Positions 49,569 through 60,917 are shown, numbered from the stretch's first letter. The stretch is DNA of 64,000 nt from Faecalicoccus acidiformans (GCF_014202635.1 NZ_JACHHD010000010.1:1-64000); one strand, 5' to 3'. The notes: generated from the sequence alone by a model not told the origin. Numbers and translations: made by a program.

Positions 49569-51089
49569 CTAAGCTCCCAGTGTCAATGAAAACTCTTTAG
49601 CATAAGCGTCTAGGGCGTTCTTGATTTGTTGTTCTAATTCATCATCCAATGCCTTTTTCATTTCAATCTGATCCAGAACATATGGATATTCCCGGTTGAT
49701 ATAGGCGATCAAGCCCGATTCAAACTCCTGAACCTTTTCCACCGGAACCTGTTTGAGGTACTTATGTTTGGCCGCAAACAATGAAATGACTTGTTCACTC
49801 ACACGCATCGGTGAATACTGTTTTTGAATCAATAGTTGCGTCAAGCGGGCACCATGATCCAGAACCTCTTTGGTCGAAGCATCCAAATCGGAGCCAAATT
49901 TTGAAAAAGCCTCCATTTCACGATACTGCGCCAATTCCAGTTTCAAAGAACCAGAGACTTGTTTCATCGCTTTGATCTGTGCCGCCGAACCCACACGACT
50001 GACCGAAAAACCAGAATCGACACTTGGCCGGATTCCTTCATTAAACATGTCCGTTTTTAAAAAGATCTGACCGTCGGTAATCGAAATCACATTGGTTGGA
50101 ATATAAGCAGAAATATCTCCTGCCTGCGTCTCAATGATCGGCAAAGCCGTTAAGGAACCGTTTCCATAGTCCTCGTTTAAACGAGCAGCTCTTTCCAATA
50201 ATCGAGAATGCAGATAAAAAACATCTCCAGGATAGGCTTCCCGTCCCGGAGGCCTTCTCAATAATAAAGACATAGTACGATACGCCACGGCGTGTTTTGA
50301 AAGATCATCGTATACAATCAAAACATCTTCTCCATTTTCCATCCACTCTTCACCCATCGCGCAGCCTGCATAGGGAGCCAAATATTGTAAAGGAGCTGGT
50401 TCACTGGCAGTAGAGACTACGATCGTAGTATAAGCCATGGCATCGTGTTGTTTTAATTTTTCAACGATCTGTGCTACTGTACTGGCTTTTTGACCAATGG
50501 CAACATAGATACATTTTACATTTTGTCCTTTTTGATTAATGATCGTATCGATTGCGATCGCTGTTTTACCCGTCTGGCGATCACCAATGATCAATTCTCG
50601 TTGTCCGCGTCCGATAGGAATCATGGAATCAATGATTTTAAGACCCGTTTGTAAAGGAACAGACACACTTTTTCGAGTCATAACACCTGGTGCCACTCGT
50701 TCAACCGGTCTTGTCTTTGTAGTATCAATATTACCCTGTCCGTCAATGGGCTGCCCTAAAGCGTTGACTACACGTCCCATCAAGGCATCTCCTACAGGAA
50801 CCTCCACAATATGTCCTGTACGTTTAACCAGATCACCTTCCTTGATATCGTTGTTGTCGCCCATCAAAACAACGCCCACCTGTTCGTCTTCCAAATTCAT
50901 GACCATTCCATAAACATCATGAGGGAAAAGCAACAATTCACTCATCATCGCATTTCGTAATCCGTACACTGTAGCTATACCATCACCAATGCTCAGAACC
51001 GTGCCGCTTTCATTCATTTCCAAGTCTTGATCAATATTTTGAATTTGAGCTTTGATCAGCTGTGAGATCTGCGTAGGATTTAAACTCAT
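49569..51089 (-). CDS. atpA: ATP synthase alpha subunit
   Basis: The 506-residue regulatory F1 subunit has Walker [25 protein letters not shown], and the signature [22 protein letters not shown]. It lies 1 nt from atpG. Confidence 0.97.
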   Translation of the reverse strand: MSLNPTQISQLIKAQIQNIDQDLEMNESGTVLSIGDGIATVYGLRNAMMSELLLFPHDVYGMVMNLEDEQVGVVLMGDNNDIKEGDLVKRTGHIVEVPVGDALMGRVVNALGQPIDGQGNIDTTKTRPVERVAPGVMTRKSVSVPLQTGLKIIDSMIPIGRGQRELIIGDRQTGKTAIAIDTIINQKGQNVKCIYVAIGQKASTVAQIVEKLKQHDAMAYTTIVVSTASEPAPLQYLAPYAGCAMGEEWMENGEDVLIVYDDLSKHAVAYRTMSLLLRRPPGREAYPGDVFYLHSRLLERAARLNEDYGNGSLTALPIIETQAGDISAYIPTNVISITDGQIFLKTDMFNEGIRPSVDSGFSVSRVGSAAQIKAMKQVSGSLKLELAQYREMEAFSKFGSDLDASTKEVLDHGARLTQLLIQKQYSPMRVSEQVISLFAAKHKYLKQVPVEKVQEFESGLIAYINREYPYVLDQIEMKKALDDELEQQIKNALDAYAKEFSLTLGA

Positions 51090-51101
51090 AGATTCACCTC
51101 G

Positions 51102-51632
51102 CTAGTTTCTGATTTTTTCTTTTATCGCTTCTAACCGCGATAAAACAGTATTATCCAAGACTAGATCTCCCGCTCTGACGCGTAAGCCCGCAATCAGTTC
51201 CGGATCGATCTTATAAGTCAAGGAAATCGTTTTATGTAATTTTTGTTCCAACATCTTTTGTAAAGATGTCTGTTGTTTTTCATCTAATGGACACGCTGTT
51301 TCCACTAAGACACTCTCGATATCATGGTCTTTTTCAAAGCATTGAACATACGCTTTATAAATATCCGGCAAAGCTTGAATCACTCCATGCTCATTGAATA
51401 TCAACAATGTCTTCATCATTACTGGCGGCAGAGAATCTTCGAACAATTCCATGAGCCATTTTTGTTTCTCTGCTTTTGAAATCTTCGGATGCGAAAGCGC
51501 CAGCACAAACGACGGCTCTTTTTCCCAGATCAAAGAAAGTTCATACAAAACTCCTTTATACTCCGCTTCTTTGTCTGCCTCTTTCGCAATCTCATAGATA
51601 GCCTGTCCATAAGGCATCATTTGTTCTACCAT
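51102..51632 (-). CDS. atpH: ATP synthase delta subunit
   Basis: The 176-residue peripheral-stalk protein links F1 to subunit b. It has an N-terminal six-helix domain and C-terminal strands (DPELIAGLRVRAGDLVLDNTV). It overlaps atpF by 7 nt. Confidence 0.94.
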   Translation of the reverse strand: MVEQMMPYGQAIYEIAKEADKEAEYKGVLYELSLIWEKEPSFVLALSHPKISKAEKQKWLMELFEDSLPPVMMKTLLIFNEHGVIQALPDIYKAYVQCFEKDHDIESVLVETACPLDEKQQTSLQKMLEQKLHKTISLTYKIDPELIAGLRVRAGDLVLDNTVLSRLEAIKEKIRN

Positions 51633-52141
51633 TTTGAAGAACCTGCCTCATCAATAAAATCATCAATGTATTCTTTTTGCGCCGCTTCGTCCATCTCTTT
51701 TTTCACAAGCTTTTTTGCAGCCTCGATCGCTACAGAACTAATTGCCTCTTTCATATCTTTTTGGGCATTTCGTTTTTCGCGTTCCAGATCTTCTTGCGCT
51801 TGTTTTTTGATTCGCGAAACTTCATGTTGCGCCTCTTCCAGTATCTGCTGTTTTTCCTGCGCTGCACTGGCTCTAGCAGATTCTAAGATCGCATGAGCCT
51901 CTTTGCCCGCATTTTTCATCTTTTCATCATATTGATCTTTGATATCTTGTGCTTCTTGTTTGATCTGTACAGAAGAATCAATGTTATGCTGGATCAAATC
52001 TTGGCGTTTTTGAATATACGCCAACAATTTATCCCAAAAAAACTTCTTCGCAATCAAAACAATCAGAAAAGTGGATATGCAGACAAGAACAACATCCGTC
52101 AAAGAAATTCGCAGATAGTTATCAATATTGAAACTATCCAT
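51626..52141 (-). CDS. atpF: ATP synthase subunit b
   Basis: The 171-residue peripheral-stalk protein has one N-terminal membrane helix (VVLVCISTFLIVLIAKKFFW) and then a long charged coiled coil (about 40-150) rich in Glu, Lys, Ala and Gln. Confidence 0.95.
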   Translation of the reverse strand: MDSFNIDNYLRISLTDVVLVCISTFLIVLIAKKFFWDKLLAYIQKRQDLIQHNIDSSVQIKQEAQDIKDQYDEKMKNAGKEAHAILESARASAAQEKQQILEEAQHEVSRIKKQAQEDLEREKRNAQKDMKEAISSVAIEAAKKLVKKEMDEAAQKEYIDDFIDEAGSSKW

Positions 52142-52150
52142 ACCCGATAA

Positions 52151-53109
<959 letters not shown>

Positions 53110-53117
<8 letters not shown>

Positions 53118-53484
53118 TATCATCCACCTCTCTATTCAATACGACATACAATAATATCGCTGCTTTGTGACACAAAAAGCCAACCAACAAAGCAAGAACA
53201 GGAATCCCTAAAACAACCAGCAATACAAAGGTGCAGATGTAGAAAAGATAGCGTACTACATAACCTAGAGATCCTTGTTTTTGTCCTGATTTTTCATCCG
53301 GCCGCAATGACAGTGTCATCGCGATGATCATCCGATATCCTAATAGGGCAATCGCTAGACCAGCCAATAGTCCCAAAACAACTTTCCAGTCTTTAAACAA
53401 GATAAAGGAAACGATGCAGGCAATCGCAACGATTCCCAAAGAATAATTCAGTATTTTCTTATTCATTCCATTTAATTCATTCAT
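53110..53484 (-). CDS. atpI: ATP synthase protein AtpI
   Basis: The 124-residue membrane protein has four hydrophobic segments and lies directly before atpB. AtpI aids c-ring assembly in Na+ and H+ ATPases. The sequence is poorly conserved, so the call leans on position. Confidence 0.82.
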
Positions 53485-53653
53485 GTTTTTTATCCTTACG
53501 TATTAATAAATAGATAGACCCAATTACACTGTACATCAATCCTGCTATCACAAAAAGCGGCAGAGTATGAAGCCATTGATCTAACTGATAACCAATCCAG
53601 ACACTGACAAGAATATTGACAAGCAATACCCCAGAAAAAGTCAGAGGTTTCAT
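53477..53653 (-). CDS. atpZ: AtpZ-like small membrane protein
   Basis: This 58-residue protein starts MKPLTFSGVLLVNILVSVWI and has two membrane helices (about 5-24 and 33-52) with a charged C-terminus (RKDKKHE). It matches AtpZ-type proteins that sit before atpI. Its ATG directly follows the upp TAG, and its TGA overlaps the atpI start region by 8 nt, so it is likely translated by coupling. The SD is weak. Confidence 0.78.
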   Translation of the reverse strand: MKPLTFSGVLLVNILVSVWIGYQLDQWLHTLPLFVIAGLMYSVIGSIYLLIRKDKKHE

Positions 53654-54274
53654 CTACTTAGTCCCGAAGATACGATCACCGGCATCGCCCAAGCCAGGAA
53701 CGATATATCCATGTTCATTCAAATGATCATCTAAAGCTGCCAGATAAATATCCACATCCGGATGTGCCCGTGTAACCGCCTCTACTCCTTCTGGCGAACC
53801 TACCAGGCAAACTAATCGAATATCTTTGGCTCCTTGCATTTTTACACGATCAATAGCCGCAATACTCGATCCTCCTGTTGCCAGCATAGGATCTACGATC
53901 AAAACTAAAGCGTCATTTATATTGGAAGGATACTTTTCAAAATAAGGTTTAGGTAAAAGCGTTTTTTCATCCCGATACATTCCAATATGAGCAATCTTAG
54001 CAGTTGGAATCAAATCTTGGATACCTTGCACAAGACCTAACCCTGCCCGCAAGATAGGCGCAATCACGATATCCCGACTCAGCTCATATCCTTTACAAGA
54101 ACATAAGGGAGTATCTACCTGTTTTATCGTTACAGGAAAATCACGAGTGATCTCGAAAACCATTAACGACGCAATTTCATTTAAATTTTGTCGAAAATCT
54201 TTTGAACTCGTATTTTTATCACGCATGATCGTTAACTTATGTCGAATCAGCGGATGATCAAAAACTTTTAACAT
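53654..54274 (-). CDS. upp: Uracil phosphoribosyltransferase
   Basis: Upp salvages uracil to UMP. The 206-residue protein shows the PRPP-binding loop [18 protein letters not shown] and the C-terminal [15 protein letters not shown]. It heads the unit that contains the atp genes, an order widely seen in Bacillota. An extended -10 (TGGTATAAA) lies upstream, near a 15-bp inverted repeat at 54319-54333. Confidence 0.96.
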   Translation of the reverse strand: MLKVFDHPLIRHKLTIMRDKNTSSKDFRQNLNEIASLMVFEITRDFPVTIKQVDTPLCSCKGYELSRDIVIAPILRAGLGLVQGIQDLIPTAKIAHIGMYRDEKTLLPKPYFEKYPSNINDALVLIVDPMLATGGSSIAAIDRVKMQGAKDIRLVCLVGSPEGVEAVTRAHPDVDIYLAALDDHLNEHGYIVPGLGDAGDRIFGTK

Positions 54275-54379
54275 TTCGCATCACCTACTTTTTAAGTTTA
54301 TACCAGGGATAACAAGGAATCAAGAAACTTGATAACAGAAAAGACATGGAAACCCTTTCAAAATTCATACAGTTTTGAA

Positions 54380-54418
54380 TCAGAAAACAAGCCTATAGAG
54401 TATTCTATAGACTTGTTT
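54380..54418 (-). terminator. Terminator of the walJ operon, touching its stop codon
   Basis: A 15-bp stem with one G:U-type position (54385-54399 with 54404-54418) is followed by a short T-rich stretch on the minus strand. The walJ TAA (54417-54419) sits at the base. Confidence 0.8.
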
Positions 54419-55160
54419 AATCATTAAGAATCGATGTGATAGAAAACTGCTGGGCCGCTTCGATACGAAGGCCGCGATAAGGCATATCTTTTTTTAAAAA
54501 AGTATTCTTTAATACATCCAGCGCTCTTTCGGGATCGTTAGCTTCTTGCGAAATATGAGCCAATAAGATCGTTTTTGTATGATCATTGATCAAACTTGTC
54601 AAATTCATGCTCGAATCTTCATTAGACAAGTGCCCAGAATCCGAAAGAATCCGTTGTTTGACAAACATAGGCCGACTTGTTTTCATCAACATTCCCAAAT
54701 CATGGTTGCTTTCAAAAATATAATGATCGGCATTTTCTAAGTAAACTTTCTCATGATTGGGCAAATAGCCCGTATCTGTGATATAAACCAGTTTTTCTTT
54801 TTGATCCTCGATCACAAAGCCTACGGTCTTAGGTGCATCATGGCTTAATCCAATCACCGTGATTCGTAAATCTTTGAGTACAAAGCAATCCAACGGCCGC
54901 ACCAAATGCCATTGATCATGATCCAATTCACAATAACTATAAACAGGAACAGATGCAAAACGAGATAACTGAGAAACATGATCTTTATGTGTATGCGTAA
55001 TCAAAAGAGAATCTAAGGACGATGGATCTTGTTGTACACGAGATAAAGCATCCATTAAATAACGTTTTGTAGAACCGCAATCAATCAAAATTGAAGTACT
55101 GTCAGTTCGCACAAGACAACTGTTTCCTTTAGATCCGGAGCACAGCAGATCAACCCGCAT
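54417..55160 (-). CDS. walJ: MBL-fold metallo-hydrolase WalJ/YycJ
   Basis: The 247-residue protein has the metallo-beta-lactamase metal site THTHKDHV, starts with CSGSKGNSCLV, and ends with KNTFLKKDMPYRGLRIEAAQQ. It matches YycJ/WalJ, a double-strand DNA 5'-exonuclease-like protein linked to replication. The ATG at 55160 follows GAGGATATTT; it overlaps dnaC by 11 nt. No walRK genes adjoin here. Confidence 0.9.
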   Translation of the reverse strand: MRVDLLCSGSKGNSCLVRTDSTSILIDCGSTKRYLMDALSRVQQDPSSLDSLLITHTHKDHVSQLSRFASVPVYSYCELDHDQWHLVRPLDCFVLKDLRITVIGLSHDAPKTVGFVIEDQKEKLVYITDTGYLPNHEKVYLENADHYIFESNHDLGMLMKTSRPMFVKQRILSDSGHLSNEDSSMNLTSLINDHTKTILLAHISQEANDPERALDVLKNTFLKKDMPYRGLRIEAAQQFSITSILND

Positions 55161-56499
55161 AAATATCCTCACTTTGATTAGAAAAGTTTGTAAATCTAGA
55201 AATATTTTTTTCAAAGACTAGATTGATATGACCTAAAGCGCCATTTCGATGTTTTGCCAAGGAAAGATCGACTACCGAAGTATCATCTTTAGATTCCTCT
55301 TCTTCTTTTTTATAATAATCTTCGCGATAAATAAACATGACAATATCGGCATCCTGTTCAATAGACCCCGACTCCCGCAAATCGCTCAGCTGAGGAGCAT
55401 GATCCGAGCGATCTTCTACCTTTCGAGCCAACTGCGATAGAGCAATCACAGGACAGTCCAATTCTTTAGCCAAGATCTTCAGGTTTCTGGAAATATCTGA
55501 AACTTCTTGTTGGCGCGAATCTGCTCTGTTTCCCGTGATCAACTGAAGGTAATCGATTACGATCAACGAAAGGGAGCCATATTCGTTTTTCAATTTCCGA
55601 CACTTTGAAAAAATCTGTGAGACTTTGATAGAACTAGTATCATCAATAAACAGATTGCGTTCCCCTAACTGACTGCCGCTAAAATTCAAACGAGACATCT
55701 CCGCATCCGTCAGTTTCCCATCTCTTAGCTTATTGGAAGGAACTTGTGATTCTGAGCTCAACAAACGTTTCATCAAAGAGTCTGCCGGCATCTCCAAAGA
55801 AAAGACGGCAACTGCACCTTCATTGAGCTTAGAAACCTCATTGGCAAAATTCAAAGCCAAAGCACTTTTTCCCATGGCAGGACGGGCCGCCAGAATAATC
55901 AAATCACCTCGCTGAAAACCATTCGTAATCTTATCCAGTTCCACATATCCTGTTCGAATACCGGTTACTCCTTTTTTATTGCGCAGTTCCATCAATTGAT
56001 TCATCACACGGTTGATTACAGTCTGGCTAGATTCAAATTCTGCCCCTCTTCTTTGCCGAGTTACTTCCATGATTTCACGTTCTGCCTCGTCTAAGATCGT
56101 ATCAATATCTTCCGAAGCGTCGTATGATTCGTTACTGATCTTTTCAGCCGCAAAAATAAGCCGGCGCAATTGGGCACTATTCTTGATAGATTCAATATAG
56201 TTTCTAGTATTGGCACTGCTGATAGCACTGTCCTGAAGACGAATGATGTAATCCGTACCGCCAACACTTTCTAATTCTTCTTTATCTTTAAGACGAGTCA
56301 AAACCAAGTTCAGATCAATTCGCTGTCCGGTTGAAACGATTTCCTGCATACAAGCAAACAGACGTTGATGAGCCGGTAGATAAAATTCGATTGGCTGTAA
56401 ATCAAGATCCATGCATTCCTGCATAACAGAAGGATAGATCATCAATGAACCTAATAAAGCTTGTTCCAAAGGCTGGGAATTTGGTAACTCTCTAACCAT
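55150..56499 (-). CDS. dnaC: Replicative DNA helicase (DnaC in Bacillus naming)
   Basis: This is the hexameric helicase of the fork. The 449-residue protein has the N-terminal DnaB-type domain (PNSQPLEQALLGS), a linker, and the RecA-like core (Walker A AARPAMGKSALALNFA, Walker B LIVIDYLQLITG, and the arginine-rich SLSKHRNG-like AKHRNGALG). rplI-dnaC adjacency is typical of Bacillota. Confidence 0.97.
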   Translation of the reverse strand: MVRELPNSQPLEQALLGSLMIYPSVMQECMDLDLQPIEFYLPAHQRLFACMQEIVSTGQRIDLNLVLTRLKDKEELESVGGTDYIIRLQDSAISSANTRNYIESIKNSAQLRRLIFAAEKISNESYDASEDIDTILDEAEREIMEVTRQRRGAEFESSQTVINRVMNQLMELRNKKGVTGIRTGYVELDKITNGFQRGDLIILAARPAMGKSALALNFANEVSKLNEGAVAVFSLEMPADSLMKRLLSSESQVPSNKLRDGKLTDAEMSRLNFSGSQLGERNLFIDDTSSIKVSQIFSKCRKLKNEYGSLSLIVIDYLQLITGNRADSRQQEVSDISRNLKILAKELDCPVIALSQLARKVEDRSDHAPQLSDLRESGSIEQDADIVMFIYREDYYKKEEEESKDDTSVVDLSLAKHRNGALGHINLVFEKNISRFTNFSNQSEDIYAG

Positions 56500-56501
56500 G
56501 A

Positions 56502-56951
56502 TTACCTCTTTTCAGAGACGTGGACATGAATCGTTCCTATGACTTGCCCCTTGTATAGGTCCACCTCGACATTGGTCATACCTAAACTTGATACCGGTGC
56601 ATCAAGATGGATCTTTCGTTTATCGACTTCGATTCCTTGATCGAGCAAAGCCTGATGGATCTGCTTCGTTGAAATCGATCCAAAAACCTGTCCTTCTTTA
56701 CCGGTACTTAATGTAAATTCCAATCTCATCTTCTCTAATTTAGCTTTTAAAACTTCCGCTTCGGCTTTTAGATGCTTTTCTTCTTCTGCCTTTTGTGCCA
56801 ATTGTTCATTTAAAACTTTTTGACTTCCCTTTGTATACGCAATTGCTAAATTTCGTTTGATCAAATAGTTTCGGGCATAGCCATCACTGACCTCGATGAC
56901 TTCATCTTTCTTTCCCACTTTCTTAATATCTTTAAGCAATATTACCTTCAT
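56502..56951 (-). CDS. rplI: 50S ribosomal protein L9
   Basis: The 149-residue protein has the N-terminal domain KVILLKDIKKVGKKDEVIEVSDGYARN, then a long helix, and the C-terminal rRNA-binding domain (KEGQVFGSISTKQI). It is 3 nt from dnaC. Confidence 0.97.
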   Translation of the reverse strand: MKVILLKDIKKVGKKDEVIEVSDGYARNYLIKRNLAIAYTKGSQKVLNEQLAQKAEEEKHLKAEAEVLKAKLEKMRLEFTLSTGKEGQVFGSISTKQIHQALLDQGIEVDKRKIHLDAPVSSLGMTNVEVDLYKGQVIGTIHVHVSEKR

Positions 56952-56952
56952 T

Positions 56953-58902
56953 TTAAATTTCCTCCTCTAATATCGTAACCAGCTGATCATAGAACGCCCG
57001 CGGTCCATAATCCATGGTAGACGAAGCAGCCGCGCTGAAATGGCCGCCGCCATGCAATTTTTCCATGATTTTTTGAACATTAAAACTTCCATCGCTGCGA
57101 GCACTGCAAGAAGTAGGATGCCCGGCATCCAAAGTTCTGGCAATCGTAAAAGATGCTCTGCAGCCTTTGATCAATAGCAATGAGTCACTGACTTGTGCTA
57201 ACAGCGTCTTGTCAACGACTTCCTGTTCTTCGCAGACAATCATAAACTCTTGATGGAATGGTTTTGCTTGCTGAATCAGATGATGCTTCAAAGTAAAATG
57301 TGTAAAATCTTCGCAAAGTGCTTTCTCGGCCAATTTCACATTGGCACCCCAAGTGTTTAAAACCGCCGCTGCTTCAAAAGTGCGTGCGTCTGTATGCATC
57401 TTGAAGCGATTCGTATCCACTAGAATACCTAGATACATGATCGTTGCTTCAGCTTCAAAAATAGGCACATGATTGGGAATATTCTGCAACATTTCAACAA
57501 TAAGCTCACAAGTAGAACTGGCCGTGCTCTCGACATAAGTCAAAATCGCATTATGCACAAAATGATCATTACGGCGATGATGATCGATAACAATGATTCT
57601 CTGGCATTCATCGACAAATTCTTTAGCACTGCTGATCGATGGGATTCCGTGATCAAGCATCAACAACAGATCTTTATTGCGATCAATCATCTGCATGGCA
57701 CGATCCGGCGTAATAAAGACGTGTCTTTGTTCTAACGCAACGCCATAGTATTCCATGACTTCCTGAAGCTGCTTATCACGAGGAACATCCTCAAGTACGA
57801 TATACACTTTCTTACGTAAAGAATTGACCCAGTTAGATAAAGACAAACAAGCGCCCATACAATCAAAATCTGTCATAATATGACCGGCAATATAAACCGC
57901 ATTGCATTCCTTGATTGCTTGTTGAAGCGATTGTGCTAAGATACGAACACGCACTTTGGAACGGGTTGAACTCAACTCCGAATTTCCGCCAATATATTGA
58001 ACAGATCCATTGACATCTTTGACAGCAGCCTGATCGCCCCCGCGAGATTGTGCCAACTCGATCAATTCATTGATCGTAGAATCCAAAAGTTTGAAATCGT
58101 TGGTTCCATAGGCAAAACTCATACTTAATGTGAATGATACTCCAATCGAATTGGCCTTATCTTTAATGATCTGTAAGATAGAAAAATTAGCTTCTTTGAC
58201 GGATTGAAACACCTTTTGATTCATGACCATAATAAAGCGGTCGGAACGCAATCGGCGAATCAAAATGCCGTTATCTTGTGCCCACGCTACGATCGGCGAT
58301 CGAAGCTGCGTATTGATATGAGCCATCAGCTCTTCATTTTCATAAGACTGATATTCCATATAATTATCCAACTGCGCTAATCCGATAACAACCCTTTGTT
58401 CATCCACTTCATTACGCAAAGTGCTGAGTTCTGTAACGTCTTTCACAAACAAAAGTTGAGCATCGGATTTACGCGTAATTTCATAAACGCGCTGCCCGTC
58501 ACGCCCGGTAATCAAATCCACATCATCATCGAACAGATCCCGGATTTCCTCGATCCAGCTCGTCATTTTTTTATTAACCAGATCGATTCCTTTCTCAGAA
58601 AAGAAGGGGGATGCCCAAGTAACGATATATTCATTATTATATGTAAGAATACCAACATCGCCAAAAGACAATGCCTCTTTAGCATCTTTTCCTAATACAC
58701 GGGAAATGTCTAATTCTGTCTTTACTCCATATGTATTAAGATCACGAAGAAAGCCATATAAAAAGACGAAGAAAAGAAGTGCCGGAATTAGAAGATATAC
58801 TACACTTGTCCAATTCTGATGAAATAGAAGAAGTCCTTCCAACACGGCCCAGATCAAAAATGCTAAGATCAGAAAACCTCTCCATTTTTTAAACTGTTTC
58901 AT
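56953..58902 (-). CDS. gdpP: c-di-AMP phosphodiesterase GdpP
   Basis: GdpP cleaves c-di-AMP to pApA. The 649-residue membrane protein has two N-terminal helices (about 10-50), a PAS-like domain, a degenerate GGDEF domain (SRGGDQAAV), and the DHH and DHHA1 domains with TDFDCMGA, IDHHRRND and GGGHFSAAAS. Its order with DUF2232, rplI and dnaC is the conserved Bacillota cluster. CdaA, the synthase, is also in this window. Confidence 0.96.
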   Translation of the reverse strand: MKQFKKWRGFLILAFLIWAVLEGLLLFHQNWTSVVYLLIPALLFFVFLYGFLRDLNTYGVKTELDISRVLGKDAKEALSFGDVGILTYNNEYIVTWASPFFSEKGIDLVNKKMTSWIEEIRDLFDDDVDLITGRDGQRVYEITRKSDAQLLFVKDVTELSTLRNEVDEQRVVIGLAQLDNYMEYQSYENEELMAHINTQLRSPIVAWAQDNGILIRRLRSDRFIMVMNQKVFQSVKEANFSILQIIKDKANSIGVSFTLSMSFAYGTNDFKLLDSTINELIELAQSRGGDQAAVKDVNGSVQYIGGNSELSSTRSKVRVRILAQSLQQAIKECNAVYIAGHIMTDFDCMGACLSLSNWVNSLRKKVYIVLEDVPRDKQLQEVMEYYGVALEQRHVFITPDRAMQMIDRNKDLLLMLDHGIPSISSAKEFVDECQRIIVIDHHRRNDHFVHNAILTYVESTASSTCELIVEMLQNIPNHVPIFEAEATIMYLGILVDTNRFKMHTDARTFEAAAVLNTWGANVKLAEKALCEDFTHFTLKHHLIQQAKPFHQEFMIVCEEQEVVDKTLLAQVSDSLLLIKGCRASFTIARTLDAGHPTSCSARSDGSFNVQKIMEKLHGGGHFSAAASSTMDYGPRAFYDQLVTILEEEI

Positions 58903-58912
58903 ACTGTACCTC

Positions 58913-59767
58913 TCAAATCTTGTCTTTTCGCAATTCCAAAAGGCAATCGCTTAATCCTAACAACATCCAAAAAATGTTCAGGATTGGTATAAAAGCACCG
59001 AGAACCGCCAAGATCGTGAATTTAGGAATCCGATGTATGATTCCGTACTCCATCAAGTAGACTGTCCCTAAAAAATCCAAGACCCCTAGATCGATAAAAA
59101 ATAGAATTTGGATCGCGGATAACCATATAGAATATTCTATCACATTTTGACCAAAAAAGAAGAAAACGGCAATCAGCAAGCTGCCGACGCCTATCGGTTT
59201 TGAACCACATATACTTCTTAAACTTCCCAACTTCCTCATAGGAATCTTCAACCGAACACATAACAAAAGTCCTAACATATGAATGCATAGGGTTTGAACA
59301 AAAGAGATAAAAAGTGCAAACAAAAAACAAAAGGCCTGAAAATCTAAAAATGGAATCAATCTCGAGATCCACACAAAATCTACCGACAGATCCATCCCAA
59401 AGATTCCCGCCCATAAATAGATCATAAATACATATGAAATCAAAGTTATTCCTAAGGCAATCAAAAAATTGATACTGTGAGAAATCTTGTTATAGACGCC
59501 AACTCCGTAGAAAAAACCGATCAAAATAGCACTCCAGCTATAGAACCATGTCGTAAAAGTGCCGAATAAAAAGCTTAAGATCGCCATTGATAATCCTGTG
59601 ATCGCTCCAGGATAGGGTCCTGCTTTTGCCGTAAAAATCATTATAGGGATGATAAAAACCCAATTCAACATCGATTCTAACAGAAGTCCAGTTTGTTGAT
59701 TGAATAAAAGTAGAACTCCATATACCGATAAACAAAATGCGCCTTGAGTCAAAGTGCTCGTTTTCAT
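58913..59767 (-). CDS. DUF2232 (YybS-like) membrane protein
   Basis: The 284-residue protein has about eight membrane segments and FAKAGPYPGAITGLSMAILS-like sequence in the first third. It is the YybS/DUF2232 family by position before gdpP. The function is unknown, possibly vitamin uptake-like. It has a terminator of rpsR upstream, so likely its own promoter. Confidence 0.8.
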   Translation of the reverse strand: MKTSTLTQGAFCLSVYGVLLLFNQQTGLLLESMLNWVFIIPIMIFTAKAGPYPGAITGLSMAILSFLFGTFTTWFYSWSAILIGFFYGVGVYNKISHSINFLIALGITLISYVFMIYLWAGIFGMDLSVDFVWISRLIPFLDFQAFCFLFALFISFVQTLCIHMLGLLLCVRLKIPMRKLGSLRSICGSKPIGVGSLLIAVFFFFGQNVIEYSIWLSAIQILFFIDLGVLDFLGTVYLMEYGIIHRIPKFTILAVLGAFIPILNIFWMLLGLSDCLLELRKDKI

Positions 59768-59794
59768 ATCCTATATTCTAGTGCAAGAAACTCC

Positions 59795-59821
59795 GAAAAA
59801 AAAGAGCTTTTACAAGCTCTT
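59795..59821 (-). terminator. Terminator of rpsF-ssb-rpsR, touching the rpsR stop codon
   Basis: A perfect 8-bp stem (59802-59809 with 59814-59821) is followed by eight Ts on the minus strand. The rpsR TAA (59820-59822) overlaps the base of the stem. Confidence 0.88.
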
Positions 59822-60050
59822 AGTCAACTACATATGGTAGTAAAGCCATTTGACGTGCACGTTTGATGGCCGTTGCCAACATTCTCTGATATTTTGCACG
59901 AGTTCCTGTCACACGACGAGGAATGATCTTTCCATTTGCGTTGATGAAACGTTTTAATAATTCAACATCTTTATAGTCGATATATTTGATCTTGTTTTTT
60001 GTGAAATAACAGATCTTCTTACGACCCATGCGCTGTTTCTTAAATGCCAT
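59820..60050 (-). CDS. rpsR: 30S ribosomal protein S18
   Basis: The 76-residue protein reads [26 protein letters not shown] and ends in a conserved helix ([13 protein letters not shown]). It is a zinc-independent form with one Cys. The ATG at 60050 follows AAAGGAAG; the upstream in-frame extension to 60227 lies inside ssb and is not part of S18. Confidence 0.97.
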   Translation of the reverse strand: MAFKKQRMGRKKICYFTKNKIKYIDYKDVELLKRFINANGKIIPRRVTGTRAKYQRMLATAIKRARQMALLPYVVD

Positions 60051-60069
60051 GTTTCTCGCTTCCTTTCTA

Positions 60070-60543
60070 TTAGAATGGTAAATCATCACTGGCAATATCC
60101 AGTGTGTCACTTGTATCGAAATCCGCCCCAAATGGATCTTGAGCACTCTGCATTGGTGCCGGCTGTCCATATGGATCGGCAGGTGCCTGAGGATATGGAT
60201 TCGAAGGCTGAGAAGAATGTGCAGCATTCTTAGGTTCTAAGAACTGAACATTATCCGCAACGACTTCTGTTACATACACTCTTTGCCCCTGATTGTTGTC
60301 ATAATTTCTTGTCTGGATTCTGCCTTCCACTCCGATCAAAGAACCACGATGAAGATATTGGCACATCAGATCGGCCAGACGATTCCAGGCAACACAATTG
60401 ATAAAATCCGCATCGGGTTGGCCCGGAGTTTGGACACGGCGATTGACCGCTAATGAAAAGCTAACCACGCTTGTCCCATTTTGTGTTTTTCGCAACTCCG
60501 GATCACGCGTCAATCTTCCAACTAAAATAACACGGTTGATCAT
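60070..60543 (-). CDS. ssb: Single-stranded DNA-binding protein
   Basis: The 157-residue protein has the OB fold ([42 protein letters not shown]), a Pro/Gln/Ala-rich linker and the acidic tail DIASDDLPF that recruits repair partners. It lies between rpsF and rpsR, as in Bacillus. Confidence 0.97.
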   Translation of the reverse strand: MINRVILVGRLTRDPELRKTQNGTSVVSFSLAVNRRVQTPGQPDADFINCVAWNRLADLMCQYLHRGSLIGVEGRIQTRNYDNNQGQRVYVTEVVADNVQFLEPKNAAHSSQPSNPYPQAPADPYGQPAPMQSAQDPFGADFDTSDTLDIASDDLPF

Positions 60544-60556
60544 AAATATCTCCTTA

Positions 60557-60850
60557 TTACTCTTCGTCTTCTGTCTTAACGACCATGATACGAACTACGT
60601 TGTTGCTGATTCGAGATAAACGTTGGAATTCAAAAATTCCTTCATTTGCACTTGTAACATTGATTACGACATAGTGACCTTTTTTCATATGATCGATCTC
60701 ATATGCAAAATCACGGATTCCCCAGTCATCTACCTTATCGATCGTTCCCCCATGAGAAGTGATCGTATCGTGCAGACGATCCTGAACAGCTTTGAACTGT
60801 TCTTCATCAAGAGATGCGTTAACAATGTACATGATTTCGTATTTTTTCAT
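60557..60850 (-). CDS. rpsF: 30S ribosomal protein S6
   Basis: The 97-residue protein has KKYEIMYIVNASLDEE and the sheet segment WGIRDFAYEI. It binds S18. The ATG at 60850 follows GGGAGGTG; a GTG at 60859 in frame overlaps the SD. Confidence 0.96.
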   Translation of the reverse strand: MKKYEIMYIVNASLDEEQFKAVQDRLHDTITSHGGTIDKVDDWGIRDFAYEIDHMKKGHYVVINVTSANEGIFEFQRLSRISNNVVRIMVVKTEDEE

Positions 60851-60859
60851 TCTGTACAC

Positions 60860-60917
60860 CTCCCTTTGGACTAAAGGTATCTGTTTCCCAGATACAGGGC
60901 AAGCATAGACTTGCTTG
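60860..60917 (-). promoter_or_regulatory. Candidate S6:S18 ribosomal-protein leader
   Basis: Two hairpins lie in the rpsF leader: CAAGCA/TGCTTG (60900-60917) and a perfect 7-bp one, GTATCTG/CAGATAC (60877-60895). A known autoregulatory leader occurs here in Bacillota. The bulged CCG of the consensus is not clear to me. A -35 TTGAAA lies at 60944-60949. Confidence 0.4.

Noticed and set aside
54319-54333. Inverted repeat ATCAAG-AAA-CTTGAT upstream of upp as an operator
   Set aside because: It is short and alone. Without a second copy or known match I only note it in the upp entry.
60050-60227. Longer rpsR frame to 60227
   Set aside because: It lies inside ssb in another frame; S18 starts at the ATG at 60050 with an SD.
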